Shown here piece after piece: positions 1-8,100 of a stretch of DNA of 33,337 bases. The stretch is from Frankia sp. AgB1.9 (GTDB lineage Bacteria; Actinomycetota; Actinomycetes; Frankiales; Frankiaceae). Numbering within the stretch: position 1 is the stretch's first letter; each line of letters opens with the position of its first letter. The notes under the pieces were generated by a model that saw only the letters and a list, made by a program, of their open reading frames with translations, had not been told where the DNA came from and made no database searches. The translations under genes were made by a program, and so were the position numbers. Where the stretch lies: the NCBI RefSeq assembly GCF_016786355.1, contig NZ_JADWYX010000105.1, positions 1 through 33,337 on the forward strand, read 5' to 3'.

Positions 1-77
<77 letters not shown>

Positions 78-93
78 GGCCCGGCCGGCCCGA

Positions 94-783
94 TCACCGG
101 GCGCGGCGGGCCAGCCGGTCGCGGTCGAGCAGCACGACCGCGCGGGAGTCCAGCCGCAGCCACCCTCGGGTGGCGAAGTCGGCCAGCGCCTTGTTGACCG
201 TCTCCCGGGAGGCGCCGACCAGCTGGGCCAGCTCCTCCTGGGTCAGGCCGTGCTCGACGCGGACCCCGGCCGCCTCGTTGCCAGGCTGCGCGGGCTCACC
301 GAACCGCACGGCCAGGTCGAGCAGCGCCTTGGCGACCCGGCCGGGCACGTCGGTGAACACCATGTCGGCCATGGCGTCGTTGGTCCGGCGCAACCGGGCA
401 GCCAGCACCCGCAGCAGCAGCGACCCGGCGTCCGGCCGGGCCCGCAGCCACGGTCGCAGCGCCGAGTGCTCCAGCGACACCAGTGAGGCGTCGGTCACGG
501 CCGTCGCGGTCGCGGTCCGAGGGCCTGGGTCGAAGAGCGACAATTCTCCGAAAATGTCCCCGGGCCCCATGACATACAAGAGGTTCTCGCGCCCGTCGGC
601 GGACTGGCGTCCTATCTTCACCTTGCCGGACAGGACCACGAAGACGCGGTCGCCAGGTTCCCCTTCCCGGAAGAGCACGTCACCACGGGTGACGTCCCTC
701 CGTTCGAGGTGGCTGGAGAGCGCCTGGCGGTCCAGGTCGGACAGCCCGACGAACAACGGAACGCGGGCAAGCAGATCGTCCAC
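94..783 (-). CDS. crp: Crp/Fnr-family (cAMP-receptor-type) transcriptional regulator
   Basis: A 229-aa DNA-binding regulator of the actinobacterial Crp/GlxR type. Residues 8-115 form the cyclic-nucleotide-binding beta-roll. Its phosphate-binding cassette is GDIFGELSLF...RTATA (75-95), with Glu80, Arg89 and Thr90 where CAP-type cAMP sensors have Glu, Arg and Ser/Thr. A long dimerisation helix follows (about 117-145), then a winged helix with recognition segment ASRETVNKAL (191-200). The length is typical of mycobacterial and streptomycete Crp. The start is GTG and no clear ribosome site precedes it. The gene diverges from a small membrane-protein gene and nth, the usual arrangement around actinobacterial crp. 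Binding of cAMP is inferred from the cassette. The 218 bp to the divergent gene holds no second gene that I can see. Confidence 0.93.
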   Translation of the reverse strand: MDDLLARVPLFVGLSDLDRQALSSHLERRDVTRGDVLFREGEPGDRVFVVLSGKVKIGRQSADGRENLLYVMGPGDIFGELSLFDPGPRTATATAVTDASLVSLEHSALRPWLRARPDAGSLLLRVLAARLRRTNDAMADMVFTDVPGRVAKALLDLAVRFGEPAQPGNEAAGVRVEHGLTQEELAQLVGASRETVNKALADFATRGWLRLDSRAVVLLDRDRLARRAR

Positions 784-1001
784 GGAGTGAGCATGCCAGT
801 CCAGCGGCCGTCGAGCACGACCAGGGCACCTGGAGACCTCGCGCGGCCGCTCAAAATGACCAGATCAGCCCAAAGATGTTGCACAGAGTAGTCACCTGAG
901 ACGACCGGCGGGGTCCACCGGTGGTCGGCGACACCCATCGCCCACGACACGCCGGACCCCACTTCCACGACCGTGGGTGCGTCGTCCACCATGTACCCGT
1001 C

Positions 1002-1238
1002 ATGTTTCTCTTTGCCGCCATCGCGTTCCCCGTGGTGCTGCTCGGGCTGTTGCTGACGATGGAGCGGGTCGAACGCCCGCTCAACGCCGCCGACACCCGT
1101 AAGGGCCTCGAGGGCTTCCTCGACAACGCCCGGCCCGACGAGGTCAACACCTTCGTCAACCAGGGTCTGGCCCCCGCGCTCGAGCGCTACCGTCGCCGGA
1201 TTCGTCGGACCCCTCCCGGCAAGCACCGGGCGGCCTAG
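1002..1238 (+). CDS. small single-pass membrane protein between crp and nth
   Basis: A 78-aa protein read from ATG 1002. Residues 2-20 are one hydrophobic helix (FLFAAIAFPVVLLGLLL), followed by a soluble, charged tail ending in a basic stretch (RYRRRIRRTPPGKHR). The open frame extends upstream to 921, but that part is His/Arg-rich and does not look like protein, so the start next to the membrane helix is preferred. A short membrane protein in this position between crp and nth is common in Actinobacteria (Rv3675 occupies the equivalent place). Its function is unknown. It is probably N-in or a signal anchor with the tail in the cytoplasm. Confidence 0.7.
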   Translation: MFLFAAIAFPVVLLGLLLTMERVERPLNAADTRKGLEGFLDNARPDEVNTFVNQGLAPALERYRRRIRRTPPGKHRAA

Positions 1239-1374
1239 GGCGCCCGGCCACCGTCTGAGGCGCTCGCGCGCAGGTCAGGCGGTCGCTGACCGACCGGTCC
1301 GTCCGGGCTGTCCGGTAGCCGCCCGGGTGCCCCACGTGTCGGAACCTGTCGGCACGGAGGAATAGGCTCGGCTC

Positions 1375-2151
1375 ATGCCGGCCACCGTCGACCCGTCCGC
1401 TCAGCCTTCCGGGCCGGCGCAGTCTTTCGGGTCGGCGGAGACTCCCGGGTCGGAGACGCCGCTGGCGCGGACCCGGCGGGCTCGGCGGATCGTGCGCATC
1501 CTGGGTGAGGTGCACCCGGACGCCCGGATCGCCCTGGACTTCACGACGCCGCTGGAACTGATCGTCGCGACCGTGCTCTCGGCGCAGTGCACGGACAAGA
1601 AGGTCAACGAGGTCACTCCCACCGTCTTCGCCCGGTACCCCGTCGCGGCGGCCTATGCCGGCGCCGACCGGGCCGAGCTGGAGACGATCCTGCGGCCGAC
1701 CGGCTTCTTCCGGGCCAAGGCGAACTCGGTGATCGGCCTGGGCGCCGCGCTGGTCGACCGGTTCGGCGGCGAGGTCCCGCGGACCCTCGAGGAGCTGGTC
1801 ACCCTCCCCGGCGTCGGGCGCAAGACCGCCAACGTCGTGCTCGGCCACGCGTTCGACACACCGGGCATCACGGTCGACACGCACGTCGGGCGGCTCTCCC
1901 GTCGGTTCGGCCTGACCACTCAGGATGACCCGGTCAAGGTCGAGGCCGACCTGGCCGCGCTGATCGAACGCAAGAACTGGACGATCGCCTCCGACCGCAT
2001 GATCTTCCACGGCCGGCGTGTCTGCCACGCCCGGCGGCCGGCGTGCGGGGCGTGCGCCGTCGCGAAGCTGTGCCCGTCGTACGGCACAGGCCCGACGTCC
2101 GAGATCGAGGCGGCCAAGCTGGTCCGCGGCGACGTCGAAGCGGCCCGATGA
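1375..2151 (+). CDS. nth: endonuclease III (DNA glycosylase/AP lyase)
   Basis: A 258-aa base-excision-repair enzyme that removes oxidised pyrimidines and cleaves the abasic site. The helix-hairpin-helix LPGVGRKTANVVL carries the catalytic lysine (Lys150), and VDTHVGRL carries the catalytic aspartate (Asp168). The [4Fe-4S] cluster motif is intact as Cys217-x6-Cys224-x2-Cys227-x5-Cys233. The first 30 residues are a Pro/Ser/Ala-rich extension that is not part of the fold. The stop overlaps the next start (ATGA), so nth and the Nudix gene are probably co-translated. Synteny with crp and marP supports the call. Confidence 0.97.
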   Translation: MPATVDPSAQPSGPAQSFGSAETPGSETPLARTRRARRIVRILGEVHPDARIALDFTTPLELIVATVLSAQCTDKKVNEVTPTVFARYPVAAAYAGADRAELETILRPTGFFRAKANSVIGLGAALVDRFGGEVPRTLEELVTLPGVGRKTANVVLGHAFDTPGITVDTHVGRLSRRFGLTTQDDPVKVEADLAALIERKNWTIASDRMIFHGRRVCHARRPACGACAVAKLCPSYGTGPTSEIEAAKLVRGDVEAAR

Positions 2152-3014
2152 CCGGACCCGACGGCGGGCCTGATTCGACCGAGCAGCCCGCGGGCGAGCC
2201 GGACGGGCCGCCCGGATGGCTGACGGCGGTGGTCGCGACGGTCGCCGACGGCGGGCTGTCGTTCCACCCGGAGGACTGGCCGGGGCCGCCCGCGCACGCA
2301 CGGCCCGCCGCCGTGCTCATCCTGTTCGGCGCCGGCGAGCGCGGCACCGAGGTGCTGCTGCTGGAGCGGTCAGCCGACCTGCGCAAACACGCGGGGCAGC
2401 CGGCCTTCCCTGGTGGTGGCTCCGACCCGGGCGACGGCTCGCCGGCCGAGACCGCGCTGCGCGAGGCGCGTGAGGAGGTCGGCCTCGACCCGACCGGCGT
2501 CGACATCCTGGGCGTCGGCCCGCCGCTCTATGTGCCGCACAGCAACTACCTGGTCACCCCGGTGCTGGCCTGGTGGCGGGTGCCGTCACGCGTCTTCGCC
2601 GTCGACGCGGGGGAGACGTCCGCCGTCGCCAGAGTGCCGATCGCGGAGCTGGTCGACCCGGCGAACCGGGTCCGGCTGAGCCACCCACGCACCGCGCTGC
2701 CGAGTCCCGCGTTCCGCGTCGCCGGCCTGACGGCCACGGTCTGGGGCTTCACGGCGGGCATCCTGGACGCGCTGCTGCGCCTCGCCGGACTGGAACGGCC
2801 GTGGGGCGAGGGCCCGCCGGTCGAGGACGCAACCGTCAACGCGTCGATCGCCCTGTCGGCGGCCCAGCTGCCCGAGGCAGGCGCCGGCGAAATCGACCCG
2901 GCCGACCTACCGGTACTGGATCTGGGCGTCCCCGCTCCGGCCAGCGCGCCAGGCGGCGACCCGGTCGGCACCGGGACCGGTGCCGGCTCCACCGAGGAAG
3001 GGTCGGCGGCGTGA
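2148..3014 (+). CDS. Nudix hydrolase, CoA-pyrophosphatase (NudL/UPF0035) type
   Basis: 288 aa from the ATG that overlaps the nth stop. The CoA-pyrophosphatase signature is present: LLLERSADLRKHAGQPAFPG runs into a Nudix box that ends TALREAREEVGL, with the metal-binding REAREE cluster. This subfamily typically cleaves CoA or its derivatives to phosphopantetheine and 3',5'-ADP, so a cofactor-housekeeping role is inferred. About the first 45 residues and the last 60 are low-complexity Gly/Pro/Ala and probably disordered. An upstream open extension to 2043 only shadows nth. The next gene starts on this stop codon (GTGA). Confidence 0.9.
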   Translation: MTGPDGGPDSTEQPAGEPDGPPGWLTAVVATVADGGLSFHPEDWPGPPAHARPAAVLILFGAGERGTEVLLLERSADLRKHAGQPAFPGGGSDPGDGSPAETALREAREEVGLDPTGVDILGVGPPLYVPHSNYLVTPVLAWWRVPSRVFAVDAGETSAVARVPIAELVDPANRVRLSHPRTALPSPAFRVAGLTATVWGFTAGILDALLRLAGLERPWGEGPPVEDATVNASIALSAAQLPEAGAGEIDPADLPVLDLGVPAPASAPGGDPVGTGTGAGSTEEGSAA

Positions 3015-3490
3015 GCAGGGCCTGGAACAGCTCGGACGCGGTGGCACGGGTCATCGGCGGCCCCATCGGCGCAGGGCCCGGCAGTGTGCCGTCGGGCCGG
3101 CGCGTGGCCGTCGCCGCCGCCGCGGCGCTGGCACTGGGTGCGACGGCCGCGGGCTGCGCGGCCAAGCAGCCGGTCGCGCCCAAGATCGTCGCAGTCGAGA
3201 CGCCGACGATCTCGGGCGGCGTCCAGGTCTTCCAGGTCACCGGCCTCGCCGACCTGCGCTTCGACGTCAGCACCCTGGAGGCGAAGCCCGGCAAGATCCG
3301 GGTGGACTTCACGGTGGCGAGAGGCTCCGCGTCCCACGACTTCGTCATCCCGAAGATCCCGGCGGCGCGCACCAACATCATCGGCGCCGGGTCGACCCAG
3401 TCGGTGACGTTCGCCGTCACCGAACCGGGCGACTACCCGGTGATCTGCACGCTGCACCCAAGCATGACCGCCACGCTGCACGTCGGCTGA
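3011..3490 (+). CDS. cupredoxin-like lipoprotein with amicyanin-type copper loop
   Basis: 159 aa from a GTG overlapping the Nudix stop. Residues 30-49 are a signal peptide ending in a lipobox-like TAAGC (lipidated Cys49), so the protein should be tethered outside the membrane. The mature part is a beta-rich cupredoxin with a complete type-1 copper set: His109 (ASHDF), then Cys146, His149 and Met152 in CTLHPSM. That loop has the same spacing as the CTPHPFM loop of amicyanin. A single-electron carrier or copper-binding role is inferred. Mycobacteria have a thioredoxin-like protein at this place in the cluster, so a redox function may be conserved with a different fold. The longer open frame upstream is a shadow of the Nudix gene. 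Confidence 0.87.
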   Translation: MSRAWNSSDAVARVIGGPIGAGPGSVPSGRRVAVAAAAALALGATAAGCAAKQPVAPKIVAVETPTISGGVQVFQVTGLADLRFDVSTLEAKPGKIRVDFTVARGSASHDFVIPKIPAARTNIIGAGSTQSVTFAVTEPGDYPVICTLHPSMTATLHVG

Positions 3491-3534
3491 CCCGGCGCGC
3501 CACCCTCGACGACCTCGGGACGACCACGAACTAG

Positions 3535-4716
3535 ATGAACCTTCTCGACGTCATCCTGCTGCTCGTCGCGCTGCTCTTCGCGGCCTCCGGCTACCGCCAG
3601 GGCTTCCTGGTGGGCGCGCTGTCCTTCATCGGCTTCCTCGGCGGCGGCATGATCGGCGCGCAGATCGCCTACCCGTTCGCCCAGCTGATCGGACAGCGCC
3701 AGCACGGCGCGCTGATCGCGCTGGCCGTCGTCATCGTGCTCGCCTGCCTCGGTCAGGTCGCCGGCACGGCCGCCGGGGTCGCGCTGCGCAGCCGGCTCAC
3801 CTGGCGGCCAGGGGAGACCGTGGACTCGCTCGCCGGAGCGGTGCTGGCGGGACTCTCGGTGCTGCTGGTCGCCTGGCTGCTGGCGACCGCGGTGGAGCGC
3901 TCGCCGTACCCGACCGCAGCCCGCGAGGTCCGCGGCTCCGCCGTGCTGACGACGGTCGACGCCGGCATGCCGTCGGCCGTGCGGGACGCGTTCTCCAGCC
4001 TGCGCCGGCTCGCCGACGGGAGCGGCTTCCCCGCGGTGTTCTCCGGCATCGGCGGCGGGTCGATCGTCGCGACCGACCCGCCCGACCCGACCGTCGTGCA
4101 GGGCCCGGCGGTGCTCGACGCCGCGGCGAGCGTGCTGAAGGTCCGCGGGATCGCGCCCTCCTGCTCCCGCCAGATCGAGGGCAGCGGCTTCGTCTTCGCC
4201 CCGCAGCACGTCATGACCAACGCCCACGTCGTCGCCGGCGTCCGGGAGCCGGCCGTCGAGGTCGGCGGCCGGCAGCTCCCGGCCCGGGTGGTGCTGTTCG
4301 ACCCGGCGCGTGACATCGCGGTGCTCTACGTTCCTGACCTCAACCGGGCGCCGCTGCGGCTGCAGAGCTCGCCCGACGGACGGGCCGACGACAGCGCGGT
4401 CATCGCCGGCTACCCGGAGGACGGGCCCTACCAGATGGTCGCGGCGCGCATCCGGGACCGGCAGGAGGCCAAGGCGCCGGACATCTACTCGCGCGGCAGC
4501 GTCCTGCGGGACATCTTCGCCATCCGGGGCACGGTGCTGCCGGGCAACTCGGGCGGCCCGCTGCTGTCGGCCTCGGGAACGGTCTACGGCGTGATCTTCG
4601 CGGCGGCCACCGACGACAACGACACCGGCTACGCGCTGACCGCCGACGAGGTCAACGCCTCGGCACAGGCCGCCGCGACCGCGACCACCCCCGTGAGCAC
4701 CAGCGGTTGCCGCTGA
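3535..4716 (+). CDS. marP: MarP-type membrane serine protease (CvpA domain plus trypsin-like domain)
   Basis: 393 aa. Residues 1-120 hold four hydrophobic helices of a CvpA/colicin-V-production-type domain. Residues 205-380 are an extracytoplasmic chymotrypsin-fold protease with a complete triad: His231 (MTNAHVVAG), Asp260 (PARDIAVL) and Ser339 (PGNSGGPLL). Cys210 and Cys392 flank the protease domain at the places where mycobacterial MarP (Rv3671c) has its activity-controlling disulphide. In Mycobacterium MarP is needed to maintain pH homeostasis in acid. Here that role is inferred from fold and synteny. The stop codon abuts the stop of the convergent hydrolase gene, so the two share a TGATCA. 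Confidence 0.93.
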   Translation: MNLLDVILLLVALLFAASGYRQGFLVGALSFIGFLGGGMIGAQIAYPFAQLIGQRQHGALIALAVVIVLACLGQVAGTAAGVALRSRLTWRPGETVDSLAGAVLAGLSVLLVAWLLATAVERSPYPTAAREVRGSAVLTTVDAGMPSAVRDAFSSLRRLADGSGFPAVFSGIGGGSIVATDPPDPTVVQGPAVLDAAASVLKVRGIAPSCSRQIEGSGFVFAPQHVMTNAHVVAGVREPAVEVGGRQLPARVVLFDPARDIAVLYVPDLNRAPLRLQSSPDGRADDSAVIAGYPEDGPYQMVAARIRDRQEAKAPDIYSRGSVLRDIFAIRGTVLPGNSGGPLLSASGTVYGVIFAAATDDNDTGYALTADEVNASAQAAATATTPVSTSGCR

Positions 4717-5640
4717 TCAGGGCGTCGGGGTGTCCAGCCAGCGCAGCAGGACCTCGCTGACCTGGTCGGGCGCCTCCTCGGGCAGGAAATGGCCGACGCC
4801 GGGTAGCAGCTGCCAGGTGTAGGGCCCGCTGACGAAGCGGCCCGAGCCCTGCGCGGTGTCCGGCAGCAGGAACGGGTCGGCGCCACCGTGCAGGTGCAGC
4901 ACCGGGCAGCTCACCGCCCGGCGCAACGCCTGGGCGAACCGGGCCCCGTCCGGCCGGAACAGCGACCGGAACACCCAGCGGTGGTACTCCAGCGAGCTGT
5001 GCGCCACCCCGGGAATCCGCATCGCCGCCCGGTAACGCCGGTCCTCGTCGTCGCTGGGGAAGCCTGAACCGCCCCAGGCGCGCAGGTAGCCGCCGACCCG
5101 GGCCGCGTCGTCGGCGACGAGCTGGCGTTCCGGGCGCCAGGGCAGCTGGAAGCCGAACAGGTGCGCGCCGGCGAGGCCCTGCCCGCGCGGGTCGACGGCG
5201 TACTCGTGCCGAATCCGCAGCGGGTGGGGCATCCCGAGAACGGCGATCCGGCGGACCTGGCGCGGCCAGACCGCCGCCGCCGTCCAGCTGGCGAGCCCGC
5301 CCCAGTCCTGGCCGACCAGGACCGCGTCGCGCTCCCCCAGCGCGCGGATCAGCCCGGCGACGTCGTCGGCGAGCGTGAAGGCGTCGTATCCCCGAGGCGG
5401 CTTGTCGCTGGCGCCGTAACCGCGCAGGTCCGGCGCGACGACCCGGTAGCCGGCGGCAGCGAGCGCCACCAGCTGGTGGCGCCAGGCCCACCAGAACTGC
5501 GGAAATCCGTGCAGCAGCAGCACCAACGGCCCCTGGCCCAGCTCGGCCACGTGCAGCCGGGTGCCATTCGCGGAGACGTCGCGATGCCGCCAGGGCCCGT
5601 CGATCAGGACGCTGGCGGGATCCGGTGCGGCCTCGTCCAT
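4717..5640 (-). CDS. alpha/beta hydrolase, epoxide-hydrolase family (EphE-like)
   Basis: 307 aa from ATG 5640. An open extension upstream to 5982 is Pro/Arg/Gly-rich and overlaps the next gene, so it is rejected. The oxyanion motif HGFPQFWWAWRHQ (44-56) is typical of epoxide hydrolases. The nucleophile is Asp112 in VGQDWGG. The acid is probably Asp255 (HGGADPF) and the catalytic base His284 (GVGHFLPEE). An Asp nucleophile fits epoxide hydrolases or haloalkane dehalogenases rather than esterases. The gene is the positional counterpart of mycobacterial ephE beside marP. The physiological substrate cannot be told from sequence. Confidence 0.88.
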   Translation of the reverse strand: MDEAAPDPASVLIDGPWRHRDVSANGTRLHVAELGQGPLVLLLHGFPQFWWAWRHQLVALAAAGYRVVAPDLRGYGASDKPPRGYDAFTLADDVAGLIRALGERDAVLVGQDWGGLASWTAAAVWPRQVRRIAVLGMPHPLRIRHEYAVDPRGQGLAGAHLFGFQLPWRPERQLVADDAARVGGYLRAWGGSGFPSDDEDRRYRAAMRIPGVAHSSLEYHRWVFRSLFRPDGARFAQALRRAVSCPVLHLHGGADPFLLPDTAQGSGRFVSGPYTWQLLPGVGHFLPEEAPDQVSEVLLRWLDTPTP

Positions 5641-5764
5641 TCTCACGAGAATCGCAGACCGGGCCGGCTGCCGGTCCGGCCGGTGGCCGCCAGCGGCCTG
5701 CCGACCGATGATCCGGCCCCGCCCGGCCGGCTGCCCACCCTCGGGTAGCGGGCCGCTCGACGGC

Positions 5765-6352
5765 TCAGGCTCGTGGCTCGACGGCCCCGGGCCTGTCGAA
5801 CTCGGCGGGCCGGCGGCCAGCCGGCGGGGCGGAGTCCCTGGACTGCGGGATCGGGGTGAAAACCGTCCCGGCCGCGGCTCCTGCCTGGGGGGTCGGCCCG
5901 GCTGGAGGGCCCGACTTCGTTGTAGGCCCGCCCCTGGCGTCGCCGCCGCCCGTCGCGTGGCGCAACAGGGCGACATCCTCACGGACCGAGGCGACTGTCC
6001 GGCGCGGCGGCTGTAGCTTGCGCAGCCGAAGCGCGGCCAGCACCGCCAGCACCCCGGCGAGCAAGAACAACAGCCCGGCCGTCAGCAGGAAGGCCCAGAA
6101 CCGCTCCAGGCCCAGCCAGGCGAACAGCTCACCAACGAAGATCATAAACGCGAGCAGTGCACCCAGTACCAGGCCGGCCGCCACACCGAGCAGCCCGATG
6201 CCCACCGCGGCCGACGCCACCTGGCGCCCCACCTCGGCCTTGGCGAGCTCGATCTCCTGCCGGACGAGCAGCGACACGTCCTTGGTCGCGAGCGCGACCA
6301 GCTCACCCAGCGAGGCGTCCCGCCCCGGGCGCCGATCGCCGTTTCCGAACAC
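5765..6352 (-). CDS. two-helix membrane protein, DUF1469/phage-holin-3-6-like family
   Basis: About 195 aa. A short amphipathic helix (SLGELVALATKDVSLLVRQE) precedes two transmembrane helices (VGIGLLGVAAGLVLGALLAF and FWAFLLTAGLLFLLAGVLAV). The last 75 residues are Pro/Gly/Ala-rich and disordered. The family is named after holins, but chromosomal actinobacterial members such as the Rv3669 counterpart are not phage lysis genes and have unknown function. The start is uncertain. GTG 6352 has a GGGAGGGA ribosome site about 9 bases upstream and is preferred. ATG 6373 in the same frame would add seven residues but has no clear ribosome site. Confidence 0.82.
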   Translation of the reverse strand: MFGNGDRRPGRDASLGELVALATKDVSLLVRQEIELAKAEVGRQVASAAVGIGLLGVAAGLVLGALLAFMIFVGELFAWLGLERFWAFLLTAGLLFLLAGVLAVLAALRLRKLQPPRRTVASVREDVALLRHATGGGDARGGPTTKSGPPAGPTPQAGAAAGTVFTPIPQSRDSAPPAGRRPAEFDRPGAVEPRA

Positions 6353-6559
6353 CGCCACAGGTCCCTCCCACATCCCCGCGGTTGTCGGCACCGCGCACGC
6401 CCCTGGGTCCGGCGGCCACCCGCGCCACCGGACTTCCCGCCCCACGTCGAGTGTGCCGGCAGCGGCGCCCGAGCGCGGCGCGTAGCGATAAGTGGGCCGT
6501 TATGTGGCGGGGTTCGCGCCCGGCCGAACGGCCGGCAGGGCCGGTGTAGCGTCGGCCGG

Positions 6560-7432
6560 GTGTCGACAGCGCCCAGCACCCAGGCCGGTCCCGCGCTCGA
6601 CCCGTTCGCCCGGGTCGCCGCCCTGCCCGGTGTCGCCGAGGCCGTCACCACGGCCCGTTCGGCCGTGGACACCCTGTTGCGCCACCGGGTGCTGCGCCGG
6701 CAGAGCGCCGAGGTGACGGCCGAGGCATCGTTGCGCTCCGCCCGAGCCAGCGCCGCGCTGGAGGGCCACGACCTCGGCCTCGAGGCGCTGCGGGCCCGGC
6801 TGACCGCCGGCGAGTCGGCGGCCCAGGGCGGGGACGAGCTGGCGGTGACGCTCGGCGCGGTCCGGCTGTACGCGGAGCTGGGCAGCCTGACCGGCGCCTG
6901 GGAGCGGGCCCCGCGGCAGGCGTTGGCCCGCATGCACACCCTGCTCGGCCGGGGCATCGTCGCCGACGCCGAACTCGGCCGGCCACGCGCCGGCGCGGCC
7001 GCCGCCGACCCGCTCGGGCTCGGGACGCCACCCGGCTCGGCCGAGGTGTCCGCCCGGCTGGACGGCCTGGTCGGCCTCCTGGTCGAGAAGACGACGGCGC
7101 CGGCGATCGTCGTCAGCGCGATCGTGCACGGCGAGCTCCTCGCGCTGCGGCCGTTCGGGAGCCTGGACGGGATGATCGGCCGCGCGGCCGCCCGGCTGGT
7201 GCTCATCGGCCGCGGGCTGGACCCCAAGGCGGTCACCGCCGCCGACGTGGGCCATCTGGAGGCCGGCGTCGGTGACGACAGCGTCGCCGACTACCGGACC
7301 GCCGCGGCCGGGTACGTCCACGGCGGCGCTGATGGCCTGCGCGCCTGGCTGCTGCACTGCGCACGCGCCACCGAGCTCGGCGCCCGCGAGTCCCTCGCCG
7401 TCTGCGAAGCGATCAGCCGGGCGGCGTCCTAA
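6560..7432 (+). CDS. Fic-like protein with degenerate active-site motif
   Basis: 290 aa, GTG start. The all-helical protein resembles Fic-domain proteins. SAALEG (64-69) fits the Fic inhibitory motif SxxxE(G/N). The Fic core loop is recognisable as ALRPFGSLDGMIGRAAARLVL (195-215). Compared with HPFxxGNGR, the catalytic His is Arg197, Asn is Asp203 and the final Arg is Met205, so AMP-transfer activity is unlikely. Relatives in actinobacteria are usually labelled 'oxidoreductase' or 'Fic family' with little support. The gene lies in a conserved place between the crp-marP block and the tad locus. The inactive reading is an inference from missing residues. A TAGCGT box close to the GTG hints at leaderless transcription. 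Confidence 0.75.
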   Translation: MSTAPSTQAGPALDPFARVAALPGVAEAVTTARSAVDTLLRHRVLRRQSAEVTAEASLRSARASAALEGHDLGLEALRARLTAGESAAQGGDELAVTLGAVRLYAELGSLTGAWERAPRQALARMHTLLGRGIVADAELGRPRAGAAAADPLGLGTPPGSAEVSARLDGLVGLLVEKTTAPAIVVSAIVHGELLALRPFGSLDGMIGRAAARLVLIGRGLDPKAVTAADVGHLEAGVGDDSVADYRTAAAGYVHGGADGLRAWLLHCARATELGARESLAVCEAISRAAS

Positions 7433-7463
7433 GCGCCTCACCAACCACCCCCTTCGGGCTCAT

Positions 7464-7536
7464 GATCGTCGTTTTGGCCCTCGGGTGGTCGTAGAAAAGC
7501 GCTGATCACAGCCAGGCGAGGGCCAAAACAGCGATC
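7464..7536. repeat. 73-bp palindromic repeat, copy 1
   Basis: The ends are 20-bp arms (7464-7483 and 7517-7536) that pair at 18 of 20 positions; the core arm is GTTTTGGCCCTCG. It starts 31 bp after the Fic-like stop and could act as a terminator. A second copy of exactly the same length lies at 26176-26248. Both copies are preceded by CAT and followed by AAA. Confidence 0.85.
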
Positions 7537-7720
7537 AAACCGTCAGGCGACGCCGCGGACGGCGCCGATCCCGGCGGAGATCGGCACCCGCGCGGTTGCG
7601 GCCGGCCCGTTCCCGGCCGTCGGCGCGATGGTGTGATCCCGGCCGCGTCGTCGCGAACAGCCGTCCGTCCGTGATCGGCGGGCCACGGCCAACCTTCCCT
7701 TGTAACGCATCAGGCGCCCT

Positions 7721-7739
7721 GTGGATGAGCCTCATCCAC
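7721..7739. other. attL core (direct repeat, internally palindromic)
   Basis: GTGGATGAGCCTCATCCAC, identical to 23364-23382. The outer left flank (GCGCCCT, 7714-7720) is the exact reverse complement of the outer right flank (AGGGCGC, 23383-23389). The empty site is therefore predicted to be a 33-bp palindrome with 15-bp arms around GCC. No tRNA gene overlaps it. Confidence 0.92.
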
Positions 7740-7810
7740 TAGGCAGCCAGCGCGACCCCAGGTCAGCGGCCCGACACCCCGCCCTACCTGTACTCTCGCC
7801 GTTCACAGCG

Positions 7811-7859
7811 TTACGCGAGATCACGCGGTTTTACGCTGTCATGCGGACTGAATGCGGAC
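7811..7859. promoter_or_regulatory. helically phased short repeats next to attL (candidate arm-type sites)
   Basis: TTACGC at 7811, TCACGC at 7821 and TTACGC at 7831 are spaced exactly 10 bp apart. ATGCGGAC follows at 7841 and 7852. TGCGGACC recurs at 23310-23317 near the other end, inside the 3' end of the integrase gene. In the excised circle these lie on both sides of attP, as expected for integrase or excisionase arm sites. The role is inferred from layout. I see no gene between 7740 and 7864. Confidence 0.5.
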
Positions 7860-7864
7860 CGGGA

Positions 7865-8083
7865 TCACGTTCCCGGACGCACCCCGCGGACGACTGCGCG
7901 GACCGTCGGCTCTGACACCCCGGCCGCCTCGGCGATCTCGGACACCGTGTGCTGGCCCGCCCGACGGATGTCCCGGATGCCCTCGTCTCGCTCGCGCCTG
8001 GCGCCGTCGAGCGCCTGTTCCGCCCCTTGGACGGCCGCCGCCAGCGTGCGGAGGTCATCGAGATCGCGGGCCTTCTTCGCCAT
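7865..8083 (-). CDS. small HTH DNA-binding protein with coiled-coil N-terminus
   Basis: 72 aa. Residues 6-42 are a charged helical segment likely to form a coiled coil (LDDLRTLAAAVQGAEQALDG...). Residues 46-68 (HTVSEIAEAAGVSEPTVRAVVRG) are a clear helix-turn-helix. The ATG lies 18 bp from the first of two palindromic operators in the divergent control region, so an autoregulatory repressor controlling the rightward operon is inferred. This is the leftmost gene of the element and reads towards attL. The family is not recognised beyond the HTH. Confidence 0.78.
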   Translation of the reverse strand: MAKKARDLDDLRTLAAAVQGAEQALDGARRERDEGIRDIRRAGQHTVSEIAEAAGVSEPTVRAVVRGVRPGT

Positions 8084-8100
8084 GCGCGTGATCGTAGCGG

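Noticed and set aside
784..901. Crp autoregulatory site upstream of crp (GGTGACTACTCTGTGCA on the minus strand)
   Set aside because: Only a half-match to TGTGA-N6-TCACA; not enough to call a site.
5765..6352. Holin-like gene as part of a prophage lysis cassette
   Set aside because: It lies outside the element in a conserved chromosomal neighbourhood; the holin name is only a family label.
7721..7739. att site as part of a tRNA gene
   Set aside because: No cloverleaf or T-loop sequence is present at either end; the core is a simple palindrome in intergenic DNA.
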